Shown: positions 8,610 to 17,905 of the stretch, piece after piece
How the letters are laid out: the number at the start of each line of letters is the position of its first letter
Numbering within the stretch: position 1 is the first letter of the stretch
From: Candidatus Nitrosocosmicus oleophilus
GTDB taxonomy: Archaea > Thermoproteota > Nitrososphaeria > Nitrososphaerales > Nitrososphaeraceae
Direction of reading: 5' to 3'
DNA length: 64,000 bases
Assembly: GCF_000802205.1 (NCBI RefSeq)
Contig: NZ_CP012850.1
Span: 1,674,001-1,738,000 of the forward strand
Notes under the pieces: model-generated
Databases searched by the model: none
The model's input: the letters and a program-made list of their open reading frames with translations, nothing else
What the model was told of the DNA's origin: nothing
Position numbers and translations under genes: made by a program

Positions 8610-9479
8610 CTGATTCCAAACATTAGCGATTTACAACAAAAAAAGAAAAAATGTGAAAAAATCACCGTAGTAACTGCATATGATTACACAACTTCAAAAA
8701 TATGTGATGAATCCGGAGTTGATATATTACTTGTTGGTGACAGTGCTGGTATGGTTATGCTGGGCTACCCAAGTACAATTTCTGTTACTATGGAAGAAAT
8801 GATGGTCTATTGTAGAGGTGTTATTAATGGATCAAAGAACGCTTTAATCATTGCCGATATGCCATTTGGGTCCTACCAATTTGATCAGTCATTGGCTTGT
8901 CTAAATGCTACAAAATTTATTAAACTAGGTTGTCACGCTGTAAAACTCGAAGGTGGTGTTGAAGTTGTTCCTCTTATAAAGAAACTTACAGAATACGGAA
9001 TCCCAGTTATGGGGCATATTGGATTAAAGCCTCAGACTTCATTACTATGGGAGGGATACAGGGTGCAAGGGAGGACTACTGATTCCGCAATCTCATTACA
9101 CCAACAAGCAAAAGAATTAGAAAAGGCCGGAGCTTTTAGTTTAGTACTAGAACTAGTCACAAGCCAAGTAGCTGAACAAATCTCAAAATCTCTCACTATT
9201 CCAACGATTGGGATAGGTTCAGGTAGCGGATGTGATGGTCAAGTTTTGGTATTTCATGATCTTGTTGGATCCTTTAATAACTTCAAACCAAAATTTGTAA
9301 GACGATATTTGGAATCTTTTCCTCTAATATTGGGTGCGATGAAAAATTATGTTTCAGATGTAAAAAATGGTAAATTTCCCGATGAAGATCATTCATTTTT
9401 TATTAAAGAAGAAGAATTATTAAAATTCAATAAATATCTTAATACAAAAGCGAATATTCGCAAGTTGAACCCAGAATGA
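8610..9479 (+). CDS. panB: Ketopantoate hydroxymethyltransferase, PanB, with an apparently non-standard start
   Basis: It transfers a hydroxymethyl group from methylene-tetrahydrofolate (or -pterin) to 2-oxoisovalerate to make ketopantoate. Family motifs are VTAYDYTTSK, VDILLVGDSAGMVMLGY, PVMGHIGLKPQ and TIGIGSGSGCDGQVLV. The first ATG in frame (8751) lies inside the conserved GDSAGMVMLGY motif, so it cannot be the true start. Similarity runs upstream to about 8610, where a stop (TGA 8601) closes the frame. Between them only CTG (8610) and ATT codons are available. An out-of-frame ATG lies at 8600. Either a rare CTG/ATT start or a frameshift near 8600-8610 is implied. GGGAG at 8593-8597 could be its ribosome site. 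Confidence 0.9.
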   Translation: MIPNISDLQQKKKKCEKITVVTAYDYTTSKICDESGVDILLVGDSAGMVMLGYPSTISVTMEEMMVYCRGVINGSKNALIIADMPFGSYQFDQSLACLNATKFIKLGCHAVKLEGGVEVVPLIKKLTEYGIPVMGHIGLKPQTSLLWEGYRVQGRTTDSAISLHQQAKELEKAGAFSLVLELVTSQVAEQISKSLTIPTIGIGSGSGCDGQVLVFHDLVGSFNNFKPKFVRRYLESFPLILGAMKNYVSDVKNGKFPDEDHSFFIKEEELLKFNKYLNTKANIRKLNPE

Positions 9480-9495
9480 TTAGGATCGATTTAAA

Positions 9496-10941
9496 ATGGT
9501 AGAAGATAAATCACTTAGTAGAAAATCCGTTGATAGTAACGACGATGATAACTATGGTTTACATCCATCAAAGGATATCAAATGCACCCTAGGAAATGAA
9601 TTGTTTGGAAAAAGAGTTGTAATTTGTGTAACCGCTAGTGTAGCTTGTTACAAGACGATTGACTTGATCAGATTAATGATGAGACATGGTGCTGAAGTAT
9701 TTGTGGTAATCTCAAAAGCAGTTGAAAAATTCATGAATAGGGAATATTTTTTGTGGGCCAGTGGGAATTCTGTTATATCAGAACTTTCTGGAAAATTAGA
9801 ACATGTAAGAATAGCTAATTTCAAAACATCTGATTTGATAGTAGTATATCCGTGTACAGCTAATACAATAGGCAAATTTGCAAATGGGATTGACGATACA
9901 TCAGTAACTTCAGTGTTATCGATAGCACTTGGAGCTCGAATTCCTATAATAATCGCCCCTGCGATGCATGATGCTATGTACCAAAACATAATCATTAAAC
10001 AAAATATACAATATTTAGAAAAAATTGGGATAGTGTTTGTGAATCCGATCCTTGAAGAGGATAAAGCCAAAGTAGCAACCGTTGAATCCGTTTATTTGCA
10101 AAGTGTTGATCTAGTCAGGAATCAAATTTCAAATATCGCGAAGAATAATGTTATCCCAGACGATCATTTAGACTGGTTTTTCTGTAAATATTCAATTAAA
10201 AATTCGATACCATTAGGTAAAGAACAAATGCGATCATTTATGAAAAATAAAAAGATTTTGATATCTACAGGCAGTACCGTTGAACACATAGATCCGATTC
10301 GTGTCATTTCTAATACTAGTTCCGGTAAAATGGGTTATTTTCTGCTAAAGGAGGCTATTGACTTGGGATTAGATGTTACTCTTGTTAAGGGATTAACAAT
10401 GATTGATTTGGAATACTCTAAATTGAAGGACCAGTTCGATTTTAAGATAATCGATGTTAGAACAAGTCAACAAATGCTGGATAGTGTAATGGGGGAGTTA
10501 GCTTCAAAACCTTATGACATAACCATACTTGCTGCAGCAGTTTCCGATTTCAAACCAGAATTTTCTTCGAGTAGTAAAATCGCTACCGACTGCGATTCCC
10601 TTGTACTTAAACTTGTGCCAACTAGCAAAATCGTTAATCAAGTCAAATACGTCCAAAGTAAAACATTCTTAGTTGGTTTTAAAGCTGAATACCACGTTTC
10701 AGATCGAATTCTATTGGAAAGATCATATCGGAAACTTCTAGATTCTGATGCCGATATGGTAGTCGCCAATGACGTGGGCACTGAAGGTGCATTTATTGGC
10801 TCAGATTCCAATAAGATCGTTATTGTGGATAAATACAAGAATTATTACGATTTTCCCATTCAAAATAAAGAATCTGTTGCAGAAAACATTCTAAAATTAA
10901 TATACGTAAATTTATCTAAACAAAGAAATGATGACTCCTAG
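9496..10941 (+). CDS. coaBC: Bifunctional phosphopantothenoylcysteine decarboxylase/phosphopantothenate--cysteine ligase
   Basis: It adds cysteine to 4'-phosphopantothenate and decarboxylates the product, ending the operon PoK-PPS-PanB-CoaBC. The flavoprotein CoaC domain (about residues 38-200) shows KRVVICVTASVACYK, the catalytic His in LEHVRIA, and PCTANTIGKFANGIDDT. The substrate motif reads PAMHDAMY where bacterial enzymes have PAMN, and the bacterial clamp cysteine (LACG) is replaced by KAKVA; I believe both are archaeal traits. The CoaB domain (about 248-475) begins KKILISTGSTVEHIDPIR and includes NTSSGKMG and ILAAAVSDFKP. At 481 residues it is longer than usual because of an N-terminal extension. 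Confidence 0.94.
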   Translation: MVEDKSLSRKSVDSNDDDNYGLHPSKDIKCTLGNELFGKRVVICVTASVACYKTIDLIRLMMRHGAEVFVVISKAVEKFMNREYFLWASGNSVISELSGKLEHVRIANFKTSDLIVVYPCTANTIGKFANGIDDTSVTSVLSIALGARIPIIIAPAMHDAMYQNIIIKQNIQYLEKIGIVFVNPILEEDKAKVATVESVYLQSVDLVRNQISNIAKNNVIPDDHLDWFFCKYSIKNSIPLGKEQMRSFMKNKKILISTGSTVEHIDPIRVISNTSSGKMGYFLLKEAIDLGLDVTLVKGLTMIDLEYSKLKDQFDFKIIDVRTSQQMLDSVMGELASKPYDITILAAAVSDFKPEFSSSSKIATDCDSLVLKLVPTSKIVNQVKYVQSKTFLVGFKAEYHVSDRILLERSYRKLLDSDADMVVANDVGTEGAFIGSDSNKIVIVDKYKNYYDFPIQNKESVAENILKLIYVNLSKQRNDDS

Positions 10942-11054
10942 GTTAGAGTCTAATACCAAATAAGCACGGTCTAATAATATCTATACATTTGGAGTTAATC
11001 CTTCTGTTTAATACAAATAAAATTATATAAAGAGGTCAAAAGTAACACAATCAT

Positions 11055-11909
11055 TTGTCATTAAGTAAGTTATTGAGTCGTCAGAATGATATTTTAGTTA
11101 TGCCCGGTGTGTACGATGCTTTGACTGCCAAGATTGCTGAGCAAGTAGGTTTCGAGGCCATTTTTCAAACAGGATACGGAACATCGGCATCTTTGTTAGC
11201 ATTGCCCGATTTTGGATTCTTAAGCATTACCGAAACTGTTGAAAATGCACGAAGGATAACTAGGGCAGTTGATATACCATTAATTGTAGATGTAGATACT
11301 GGATACGGTAACCCATTGACCGTATCTAAATTAGTAAATGATTTACAACGAATAGGGGCTTCGGGGATCTTTCTTGAAGATCAAGTTTGGCCAAAAAGGT
11401 GTGGCCATATGATGGGTAAGGAAGTTATCGATTCTCAGGAATACATCCAAAAACTAAGGTCTGCTATTGACGCTAAGAAACAAAACTCAGATTTCATAAT
11501 AGTGGCCAGAACTGATGCTATGGCCCCACTGGGGATTGAAGAGGCTATAAAAAGGGGAAAATTATATAGAGAAATTGGTGCTGACGTCGTTTTTGTTGAG
11601 GCTCCGCGCTCTCTCGAAGATATGAAAAAAATCGCAGATCAAATTGATGGTCCATTAGTAGCTAACATGATAGAGGAAGGCATGACACCTAATTTGACCT
11701 CGGCCGAACTTTTAGAATTGGGCTACAAAATTGCTCTGTTTCCGCTTTCTGGATTATATTCCTCCGCCTTTGCGATATTTGAAACGTTTAAGACTTTGAA
11801 AGAGACTGGTACTACAAAGACGCTGAAAGATAAAATGATGAAGTTTAAGGAATTTAATAAGCTAGTTAGCTTAGATAAATACATGACCATGGAAAACAAA
11901 TATGTTTGA
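11055..11909 (+). CDS. Isocitrate lyase/PEP mutase family enzyme
   Basis: A 284-residue TIM-barrel enzyme of the superfamily that includes methylisocitrate lyase, oxaloacetate decarboxylase and PEP mutase. The metal-binding stretch DVDTGYGN is at 79-86, and the lyase motif KRCGH is at 114-118 with its catalytic Cys116, favouring a C-C lyase such as methylisocitrate lyase over PEP mutase. It also has IVARTDA and NMIEEG. The start is TTG. No methylcitrate synthase or dehydratase is nearby, so the substrate remains open. It lies about 110 bases after coaBC and may be transcribed separately. Confidence 0.82.
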   Translation: MSLSKLLSRQNDILVMPGVYDALTAKIAEQVGFEAIFQTGYGTSASLLALPDFGFLSITETVENARRITRAVDIPLIVDVDTGYGNPLTVSKLVNDLQRIGASGIFLEDQVWPKRCGHMMGKEVIDSQEYIQKLRSAIDAKKQNSDFIIVARTDAMAPLGIEEAIKRGKLYREIGADVVFVEAPRSLEDMKKIADQIDGPLVANMIEEGMTPNLTSAELLELGYKIALFPLSGLYSSAFAIFETFKTLKETGTTKTLKDKMMKFKEFNKLVSLDKYMTMENKYV

Positions 11910-11937
11910 TCTTATTTCAATAGCCTAAACTTGACTA

Positions 11938-13512
11938 TTGTTGAATTCATATCTTGTTTTTGCTATTCTAATAGTTTTTGGCATTGGCTGTTTAATTGGG
12001 ATAATTCCAGTAATCCAAAACTTTCCATTTCCTGTAGGCTATGATTCTATAAATTATTACTTGCCTGCCTTATATGATCTAAATTCTAATCCAGTAATCG
12101 GGGGAACATTATTTCCAGTTTATGTATTTTTAGTATATTCCTTTCATTTGGTCTCTTTCTCCGATCTATACCTTGCCTTTAACGTTGTAAACATTGTATT
12201 ATATGGATCTCTCAGCATTACTACGTTCCTTTTGTTTACCGCTGTACTTAGACAATCAGTTAATAAAAGTATATTGTTTACCATTTTTGTTATACTACAG
12301 CTAAGTGCCCTGCGAATGGCATGGGATCTACATAGAGATATTTTAGCTCTTGTTTGTCTTAACCTTAGTTTAGTTACCCTGAATCATTTCAGGTCAAATC
12401 ATTTCAACAAATCCGCAGTCCTACAATACGTTACTATTAGCGTCCTTTATCTGGCTACACTATTTTCTGATAGAATGATGGGAGTTTTATTAATCATATC
12501 ATCAATCTTCTTCTCTATTAGATTCAAACTCCTTCTTCTAATTACTATTAATTTATTATTACTAACATTGTTTCTAACTTACTTCTTTTTGTTAGATGAT
12601 ATTACTTTTGTTTCTGTTGGGTTGAATCCTGTAGATACATTAGTGAATCCTGTATACAACAAAAATAGTCTTTCTCCTTACGATTTACTTGTTTTGCAAC
12701 TTTCACTATATGGGATCCTCATTCCATTTTTCATTGTAGGTTTTCTTAAAAAGTCAAATTCGTTAATCCTCAAGATTCCCACTCTTGTGACAATTTTACT
12801 ATCATTTAGTTGGCTCCTCATCCCTAATCATAGTTATTTGGTACCTGAGCGTTGGATTATTCTTTCAGGATTTTTTGTTTCCATCTTCAGCATATATGGG
12901 TTCTTCCTTGTCGCTGATAGATTAGTAAATTCAAAACTTAGAAACTTGGTTTCGGTCTTATTTGTTTCATCTTTTATGGCTTATGGAATTTTGTTTATAG
13001 TTCTTCCTTATGGAATTGTTTTTACCATCCCTTCTATATTTCAAACCCAAACTGGATTGACAATCCCGCTTTCTATGTCTTTTAATTCACTAGAGATATT
13101 CAAGAATCAAGACTTGGTGAATTCTATAGATTGGATTAATACCCATACTAGGAATAATGCAGAAATTATTGGAACCATGCATTGGCGAGGTTGGTTTCAT
13201 TTGTTCTTAGAAAAACCCCGTCAGTATATTTTTTCTGAGACTGTATCGTTACCGAGTAATTATTCTAAAATTGACAAAAATGGTACTACCTTGGACGATA
13301 ACCTTAAAACCAAAATAGATCTTAAGTGTGGCAAAGCGGAGGATGACACAAACACTAACTCCATTTCTGAAAATGAAAGAAATATTTACTTGATTGATTC
13401 TAAATCGGCTTACTATGATAATTATTCATCTTACCCGATAGTTTATGATTCAGAATATATTCTTATTTATGAACTTCCTGATTTAATTTGTGGGCGATCT
13501 CTGTTTAATTAA
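11938..13512 (+). CDS. Polytopic membrane protein, probable GT-C-type glycosyltransferase
   Basis: A 524-residue protein with about eleven hydrophobic helices in the first 380 residues and a soluble C-terminal domain. The first extracytoplasmic loop contains an acidic-aromatic motif (GYDSINYYLPAL) comparable to the D-E/Y loop of GT-C enzymes that use lipid-linked sugars. A second charged loop reads WDLHRDILAL. Position at the head of a glycosyltransferase cluster supports the guess. It could also be a flippase-like or oligosaccharide-ligase protein. The start is TTG, and its end overlaps the convergent GT2 gene by 30 bases. Confidence 0.6.
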   Translation: MLNSYLVFAILIVFGIGCLIGIIPVIQNFPFPVGYDSINYYLPALYDLNSNPVIGGTLFPVYVFLVYSFHLVSFSDLYLAFNVVNIVLYGSLSITTFLLFTAVLRQSVNKSILFTIFVILQLSALRMAWDLHRDILALVCLNLSLVTLNHFRSNHFNKSAVLQYVTISVLYLATLFSDRMMGVLLIISSIFFSIRFKLLLLITINLLLLTLFLTYFFLLDDITFVSVGLNPVDTLVNPVYNKNSLSPYDLLVLQLSLYGILIPFFIVGFLKKSNSLILKIPTLVTILLSFSWLLIPNHSYLVPERWIILSGFFVSIFSIYGFFLVADRLVNSKLRNLVSVLFVSSFMAYGILFIVLPYGIVFTIPSIFQTQTGLTIPLSMSFNSLEIFKNQDLVNSIDWINTHTRNNAEIIGTMHWRGWFHLFLEKPRQYIFSETVSLPSNYSKIDKNGTTLDDNLKTKIDLKCGKAEDDTNTNSISENERNIYLIDSKSAYYDNYSSYPIVYDSEYILIYELPDLICGRSLFN

Positions 13513-14331
13513 TGATTTGATTTTATCTACTTGGGTCTTCCTGGTAAATTTTCTTATATCATCTGGGTACATGCTGTCATATCCTTCAATCTTCGGTTTA
13601 TAAGATATGTAATGATACAACATATACAAGGCTCCAGCCCTTCCTATGGGTTTACTGGTACCAAAATATAGGAAAAATCTCCCAAATGCGAATAATGGAT
13701 GATAACCTAGGGTTCTCATGCTAGCACCAAATTCATAGAAATGATGATTCTGCCCAAGGGGTCGAGTGTGCTCAAATTTTGCTTCTTTTAGAATAGTTTC
13801 TTTATAACCATTTTTTCTTGAAGCGATTAAAACAGCAGATTCGTATCCCATTTTTTCAGGGTATTGAGCATATTCTTTATAAAAAAAGGAGTTCCTGACA
13901 AATCTACCTGCTCCACGAGGAGTTTTATAGCTACCGTCATCAATATTCCCAGATACGATAGCATAATCTGTGTTATTATCCATAAATTCAATTATTTTTT
14001 CAGCGTAATCGTTATAATATATGGTATCATCTGTACCTATCATATGATAATCTGTATCCTCCAACATTTTTTCAGCTTTTAGAGCCAAAGCTTTGTTCCA
14101 GTTTTTGACAATTCTAGAAATATCATATCCCAGATCAGGATTACTGATTATAAATAAATTATGGATTTCATCAGATAACCTTTTTAAAATTTCTCCAGTA
14201 TTATCCTTAGAGCCGTCATCTATTACAATTATATATGAAGGTTTAATTGTTTGGTCAGATAGTGATTTTATGGCTTTTTCAATGTCGTTTTCAGAATTCC
14301 TACATGTTACAATTGTAAAATAAGTTCCCAT
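13483..14331 (-). CDS. Family 2 glycosyltransferase
   Basis: A 282-residue GT-A fold enzyme. The nucleotide-sugar site begins FTIVTCRNSENDIEKAI, with the classic DDGSKDNTG at 38-46 and an acidic metal site around GTDD near residue 94. No membrane helix is evident, so it is probably a cytoplasmic enzyme acting on a lipid- or nucleotide-linked acceptor. It is convergent with the preceding membrane protein and lies within the glycan cluster. Sugar specificity cannot be read from the sequence. Confidence 0.85.
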   Translation of the reverse strand: MGTYFTIVTCRNSENDIEKAIKSLSDQTIKPSYIIVIDDGSKDNTGEILKRLSDEIHNLFIISNPDLGYDISRIVKNWNKALALKAEKMLEDTDYHMIGTDDTIYYNDYAEKIIEFMDNNTDYAIVSGNIDDGSYKTPRGAGRFVRNSFFYKEYAQYPEKMGYESAVLIASRKNGYKETILKEAKFEHTRPLGQNHHFYEFGASMRTLGYHPLFAFGRFFLYFGTSKPIGRAGALYMLYHYISYKPKIEGYDSMYPDDIRKFTRKTQVDKIKSLIKQRSPTN

Positions 14332-14675
14332 AGCTTAAGATGACCATGGTACATATACCAATCACTGAGCATATAAGTTTTAAATTCATCAAGAAATTGC
14401 TTTGGTTAACTTCTCTGGCCTGGCTAATAAGAATATATGCAATTGATGAAATATTTGGATGATAAACTCGCAACAAAATCCCAATTATACTAATAAATAA
14501 CAAATTCGTTACAAAAATCATTAATAAGTCTTAATTATGTAGGCCGTAAGAAATCAATAGGAATTTTTAGGCCAGGACCTAGGTAGATTTATCTAATTTC
14601 TTATACTCCATACTCTATTTGCATTATGTCTAGACAAATGGTTTATAATTTGATTTTGGTATACTCTGTTGTAAA
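14332..14675. other. Intergenic region in the glycan cluster with a possible small membrane-protein frame
   Basis: A minus-strand frame at 14300-14521 would encode 73 residues with two hydrophobic segments. It overlaps the GT2 start by 32 bases, and no function or promoter supports it. The rest is AT-rich and carries the promoter of the plus-strand gene at 14676. Confidence 0.3.
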
Positions 14676-15614
14676 TTGCGAATTCTACATGTAGAAGATG
14701 CAGCAGCAGTAGCATGTATACTGGCTAAATACCAAAATCAAATCCCGGGGTGTGAATCACGAGTTATTAAATTTGATAAGTATGACAAATTTGGATTTTA
14801 CGAATTTTACCGGGAATATGTGACTCGGGTACCTTCTGAAGAACAATTTCTGAACTATGTTTTGGAAGAAGCCAAATCCGTTGATGTAATTCACGTTCAT
14901 AGCAGAGTAGAACTTATTCCCAAACTTCGAGAAACATTTGGGAAATCAAAAAAAATAGTGTTACACTATCATGGTACTGATATTAGGGGAATAAATAAAC
15001 AAAAACTCCCTCATCGATCTAGACAGTCTGATGCGGCTATAAGATTAATATTTATGTATAGGCGAGCGAAAGGCATAGTTTTATTAAAAAAAAGAATACA
15101 TCCTAAAGCTCAATCACTATCGGATTTAATAGTAGTTTCTACTCAGGATTTGCTTCCGCACATAACTGCGAAGGAAGGTATTAGAAAAATATATCTTCCA
15201 AATCCAATTGATTCCGATCTCTTTAATCAGAATGATCCAAGGTCTATTGAAGATGGTAACAACTCTAATGGGAAAGCCGTTACCATGGATACTGAGGTTA
15301 CCAACATACCTTGGATACTTGAACACCTGAGAAAACATAATTTAAATCTTGACGTCGAAGTTTATAATCGAATAAAAAACCCCTTAAAATATTCCGAGTT
15401 GCCATCTTTCTTACGACGGTATAAGACATATGTCGATATCAAGTATGTAAATGGTAAGATCATACCTGCTTTAAGTAAAACTGGTTTGGAGGCATTGGCA
15501 TGCGGTCTTGATGTGTTGGATTTTGACCTAAGATTTAGACATGGTTTGCCATCTGAACATTGTCCATTAAATGTGATTTCAAAGCTTTCTAAGGAATACA
15601 TTCTATTAAAATGA
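14676..15614 (+). CDS. GT-B-type glycosyltransferase-like protein
   Basis: A 312-residue protein whose N terminus (MRILHVEDAAAVACILAKYQ) and middle (VDVIHVHSRVELIPKL, LHYHGTDIRG) match the group 4-like GT-B fold that begins with an LH-x-N/ED strand and carries an HxHG pocket. The C-terminal half has a sugar-nucleotide-type stretch (LSKTGLEALACGLDVLDFD), with the conserved Glu in GLEALACG. It is related to the minus-strand gene at 17906-18808, which shares the YHGDDIRG-like motif. It probably adds a hexose or hexosamine in surface glycan synthesis. The start is TTG. Confidence 0.72.
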   Translation: MRILHVEDAAAVACILAKYQNQIPGCESRVIKFDKYDKFGFYEFYREYVTRVPSEEQFLNYVLEEAKSVDVIHVHSRVELIPKLRETFGKSKKIVLHYHGTDIRGINKQKLPHRSRQSDAAIRLIFMYRRAKGIVLLKKRIHPKAQSLSDLIVVSTQDLLPHITAKEGIRKIYLPNPIDSDLFNQNDPRSIEDGNNSNGKAVTMDTEVTNIPWILEHLRKHNLNLDVEVYNRIKNPLKYSELPSFLRRYKTYVDIKYVNGKIIPALSKTGLEALACGLDVLDFDLRFRHGLPSEHCPLNVISKLSKEYILLK

Positions 15615-15872
15615 GTTATTCATAGTTATTGTTATCTTTCATATTACTGTATTTTGTTCTCCTAAAATGGTATAGTCTCTGGTTAAATGTAAGATATGTA
15701 ATCATACTACTATGCGTCTATTCAATGTAGGAGAGAAAGCATAATATCCACACTATATTCATGCTTGTTCTTTGCGTTTTAATCTCTAGCAACAAGTATC
15801 TTGAAATGGTGATTTTGAACATAATGGGTTTAGAGCATTTATTTATATTATCTTTTATCGAAATATTCAAAG

Positions 15873-17024
15873 TTGAAGATTTTGCATTTATCTACCGAGG
15901 GACTGCCAGATTGGAGGATTGAAAAATCTGCGTTAACAGCTTTGAATAAAGGACATGAGGTAGTATTTGCTGGATCTAAAAGCCCATTCATATATAACAG
16001 AAATACTTTTTCTAAAATCTATGAAGTTATTTGGACTGCGAAAGCCAGATATGGGTTTCCTTATTATTGGCATATGGTCAAAAAGCAAATATATCAAATT
16101 ATTAAAGAAGTCCTGCCCGACATAGTTCATGCCCATAATATCTTTTCTGCTAAGATGATGCTTGAGTTTGATATACCATTCGTATATGATGATCATGAGT
16201 TTTGGTCTAGACATTCTCAATTGTTACTGGAAATGGATAAACTAAATGAAATCCAGGCTGAGAAAGTAAGCCTAAACGAAACCATAAGGGGGGTGCGAAG
16301 AAGAGTGAAAAGGAAAATAATAAACCGTCATGTCAATCGCTTATGGGCTAAATGGGAAAGAGAATTGGTTTCATCTGTTCCTACAATAACTGTATCCAAT
16401 GAAATAGCAAACAAATTGAGAGTAATAGGCAACAGTAACAAAATATTTGTTGTACATAATTTTCCAATGAAGTTTGAAGTAGGCGGTTTAGGTAATCCCC
16501 GCCAACACGACCAGTTGTCAAGCGTTTATGCAGGATCAGATGGACACAATAAAAAGAAATATCCTAGTAGGAACATAGATGGATTAACAGATATATTTAC
16601 TAATAATAATGTTGGAGATCTTACAATCATTGGTTGGAACGGAGAATTTTCTGAAAAAATCAAATATACTGGTTTCCTAGATAGAAACGATATGTATGAA
16701 GTAATGTCAAATAATTCGATTGGATTGATACCATTTAAGAAGCATTGGTCCCATGAGTATATTAATCCAAATAAGGCGTATGAATATGCTCATGCAGGCC
16801 TTCTTGTAATGTGTACAAACTCATTTAAAGAAATAAAGTCTGTCCTAAAGGAGCATTGTGTAACCTTCGATGATTATGAGGAGATGAAGGAAGAATTATT
16901 ATATTTCAAAAATAATATGGATGAATTGTATTATAAGAGAATTAATTTGTTCGAATATGCACGTAATAATTTGATCTGGGAACTTAATGAAAAACAAATC
17001 TTGGAAGCGTACAAAATTTGCTAG
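15873..17024 (+). CDS. Family 4-like glycosyltransferase
   Basis: A 383-residue GT-B enzyme. The N-terminal domain opens KILHLSTEGLPDWRIEKSAL and contains IVHAHNIFSAKMMLEFD and VYDDHEFW. The C-terminal nucleotide-binding half ends with the donor-site stretch GLIPFKKHWSHEYINPNKAY, then EYAHAGLLVMCTN. A basic insertion (RGVRRRVKRKIINRH) near residue 145 may touch the membrane. The start is TTG. The acceptor and sugar are unknown; context places it in the surface glycan cluster. Confidence 0.8.
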   Translation: MKILHLSTEGLPDWRIEKSALTALNKGHEVVFAGSKSPFIYNRNTFSKIYEVIWTAKARYGFPYYWHMVKKQIYQIIKEVLPDIVHAHNIFSAKMMLEFDIPFVYDDHEFWSRHSQLLLEMDKLNEIQAEKVSLNETIRGVRRRVKRKIINRHVNRLWAKWERELVSSVPTITVSNEIANKLRVIGNSNKIFVVHNFPMKFEVGGLGNPRQHDQLSSVYAGSDGHNKKKYPSRNIDGLTDIFTNNNVGDLTIIGWNGEFSEKIKYTGFLDRNDMYEVMSNNSIGLIPFKKHWSHEYINPNKAYEYAHAGLLVMCTNSFKEIKSVLKEHCVTFDDYEEMKEELLYFKNNMDELYYKRINLFEYARNNLIWELNEKQILEAYKIC

Positions 17025-17203
17025 TACTTAAGACTAAGTTGTTTTGTTATGGTCACAGCTGAAAACGTTTTACTTGGTCTAATTTATTTTTCATCTTTTC
17101 ATATTTGAACTGTAAATTTGATCATCATTATTACTTTACAATGGATTTTTGAGTGAATTTTAGTAACCAAAATAAATATATCTTGGGAATGAAGTAGGTA
17201 GGC

Positions 17204-17827
17204 ATGTCATATATTCCGAATGAATACTGGACACAGCGGGGAAAAGACTATAAGAAGAATTTCAAATATGACGATAAATTTGAATTACAGGAGCAAATTT
17301 TGATCGAGTACTTGAAAAAATATTCATTTGATTCTGTATTGGAAGTTGGGTGCGGGTTTGGTAGGATAACAAAATTATTACTTAACAATTTTCCAGGAAT
17401 CAAAGAATACTTTGCATTCGATCTCTCTGCACATCAAGTTGAAAACGCCAAATTAAACATCAATGGGGTGAAAAATAATGAGATTGTCCAATTCGCGGTA
17501 TCGGATATACAATCACTTCAAATAACCAAGAAATATGATTTGGTAATTGCTTCAGAAGTACTAATGCATGTTCTCCCTTCTGAAATCGAGCAGATTATTC
17601 AAAAGTTAGTAGGTTTTTCAACAAAGTATGTTTGTAATATAGATTGGTTCGAAGAAAAAATTCCTAAAAAGGCCGAATCGTTTAATTTTATACATCAATA
17701 TGAAAGGATTTATAATGATTTACCCTCGATCAAAAGAGTAGATCGCATTCCAATACTCAAAAAGAAGGGGTTCTTGTCCAAGGTTGATGTAAAGCAGTCT
17801 ATCTTTTTCTCAGAATTAGGGGATTGA
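17204..17827 (+). CDS. Class I SAM-dependent methyltransferase
   Basis: A 207-residue protein with a Rossmann-type methyltransferase core: motif I is VLEVGCGFGRITKLLL near residues 44-59, the acidic end of strand 2 is FAFDLS, and motif IV is YDLVIASEVLMHV. The N terminus (YWTQRGKDYKKNF) resembles that of sugar or lipid methyltransferases. Between glycosyltransferases it most likely methylates a glycan unit. The target is not determined. Confidence 0.82.
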   Translation: MSYIPNEYWTQRGKDYKKNFKYDDKFELQEQILIEYLKKYSFDSVLEVGCGFGRITKLLLNNFPGIKEYFAFDLSAHQVENAKLNINGVKNNEIVQFAVSDIQSLQITKKYDLVIASEVLMHVLPSEIEQIIQKLVGFSTKYVCNIDWFEEKIPKKAESFNFIHQYERIYNDLPSIKRVDRIPILKKKGFLSKVDVKQSIFFSELGD

Positions 17828-17905
17828 TGAATTTTAGTAACAATGATTTCTTGTACCAAGATTCCTATCTCTAAACCTGATCATAATCATTCTAGAAATA
17901 TCATG

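Noticed and set aside
14300-14521. 73-residue minus-strand frame with two hydrophobic segments
   Set aside because: It overlaps the GT2 gene start and lies in AT-rich DNA where hydrophobic frames are common. No promoter or homologue supports it.
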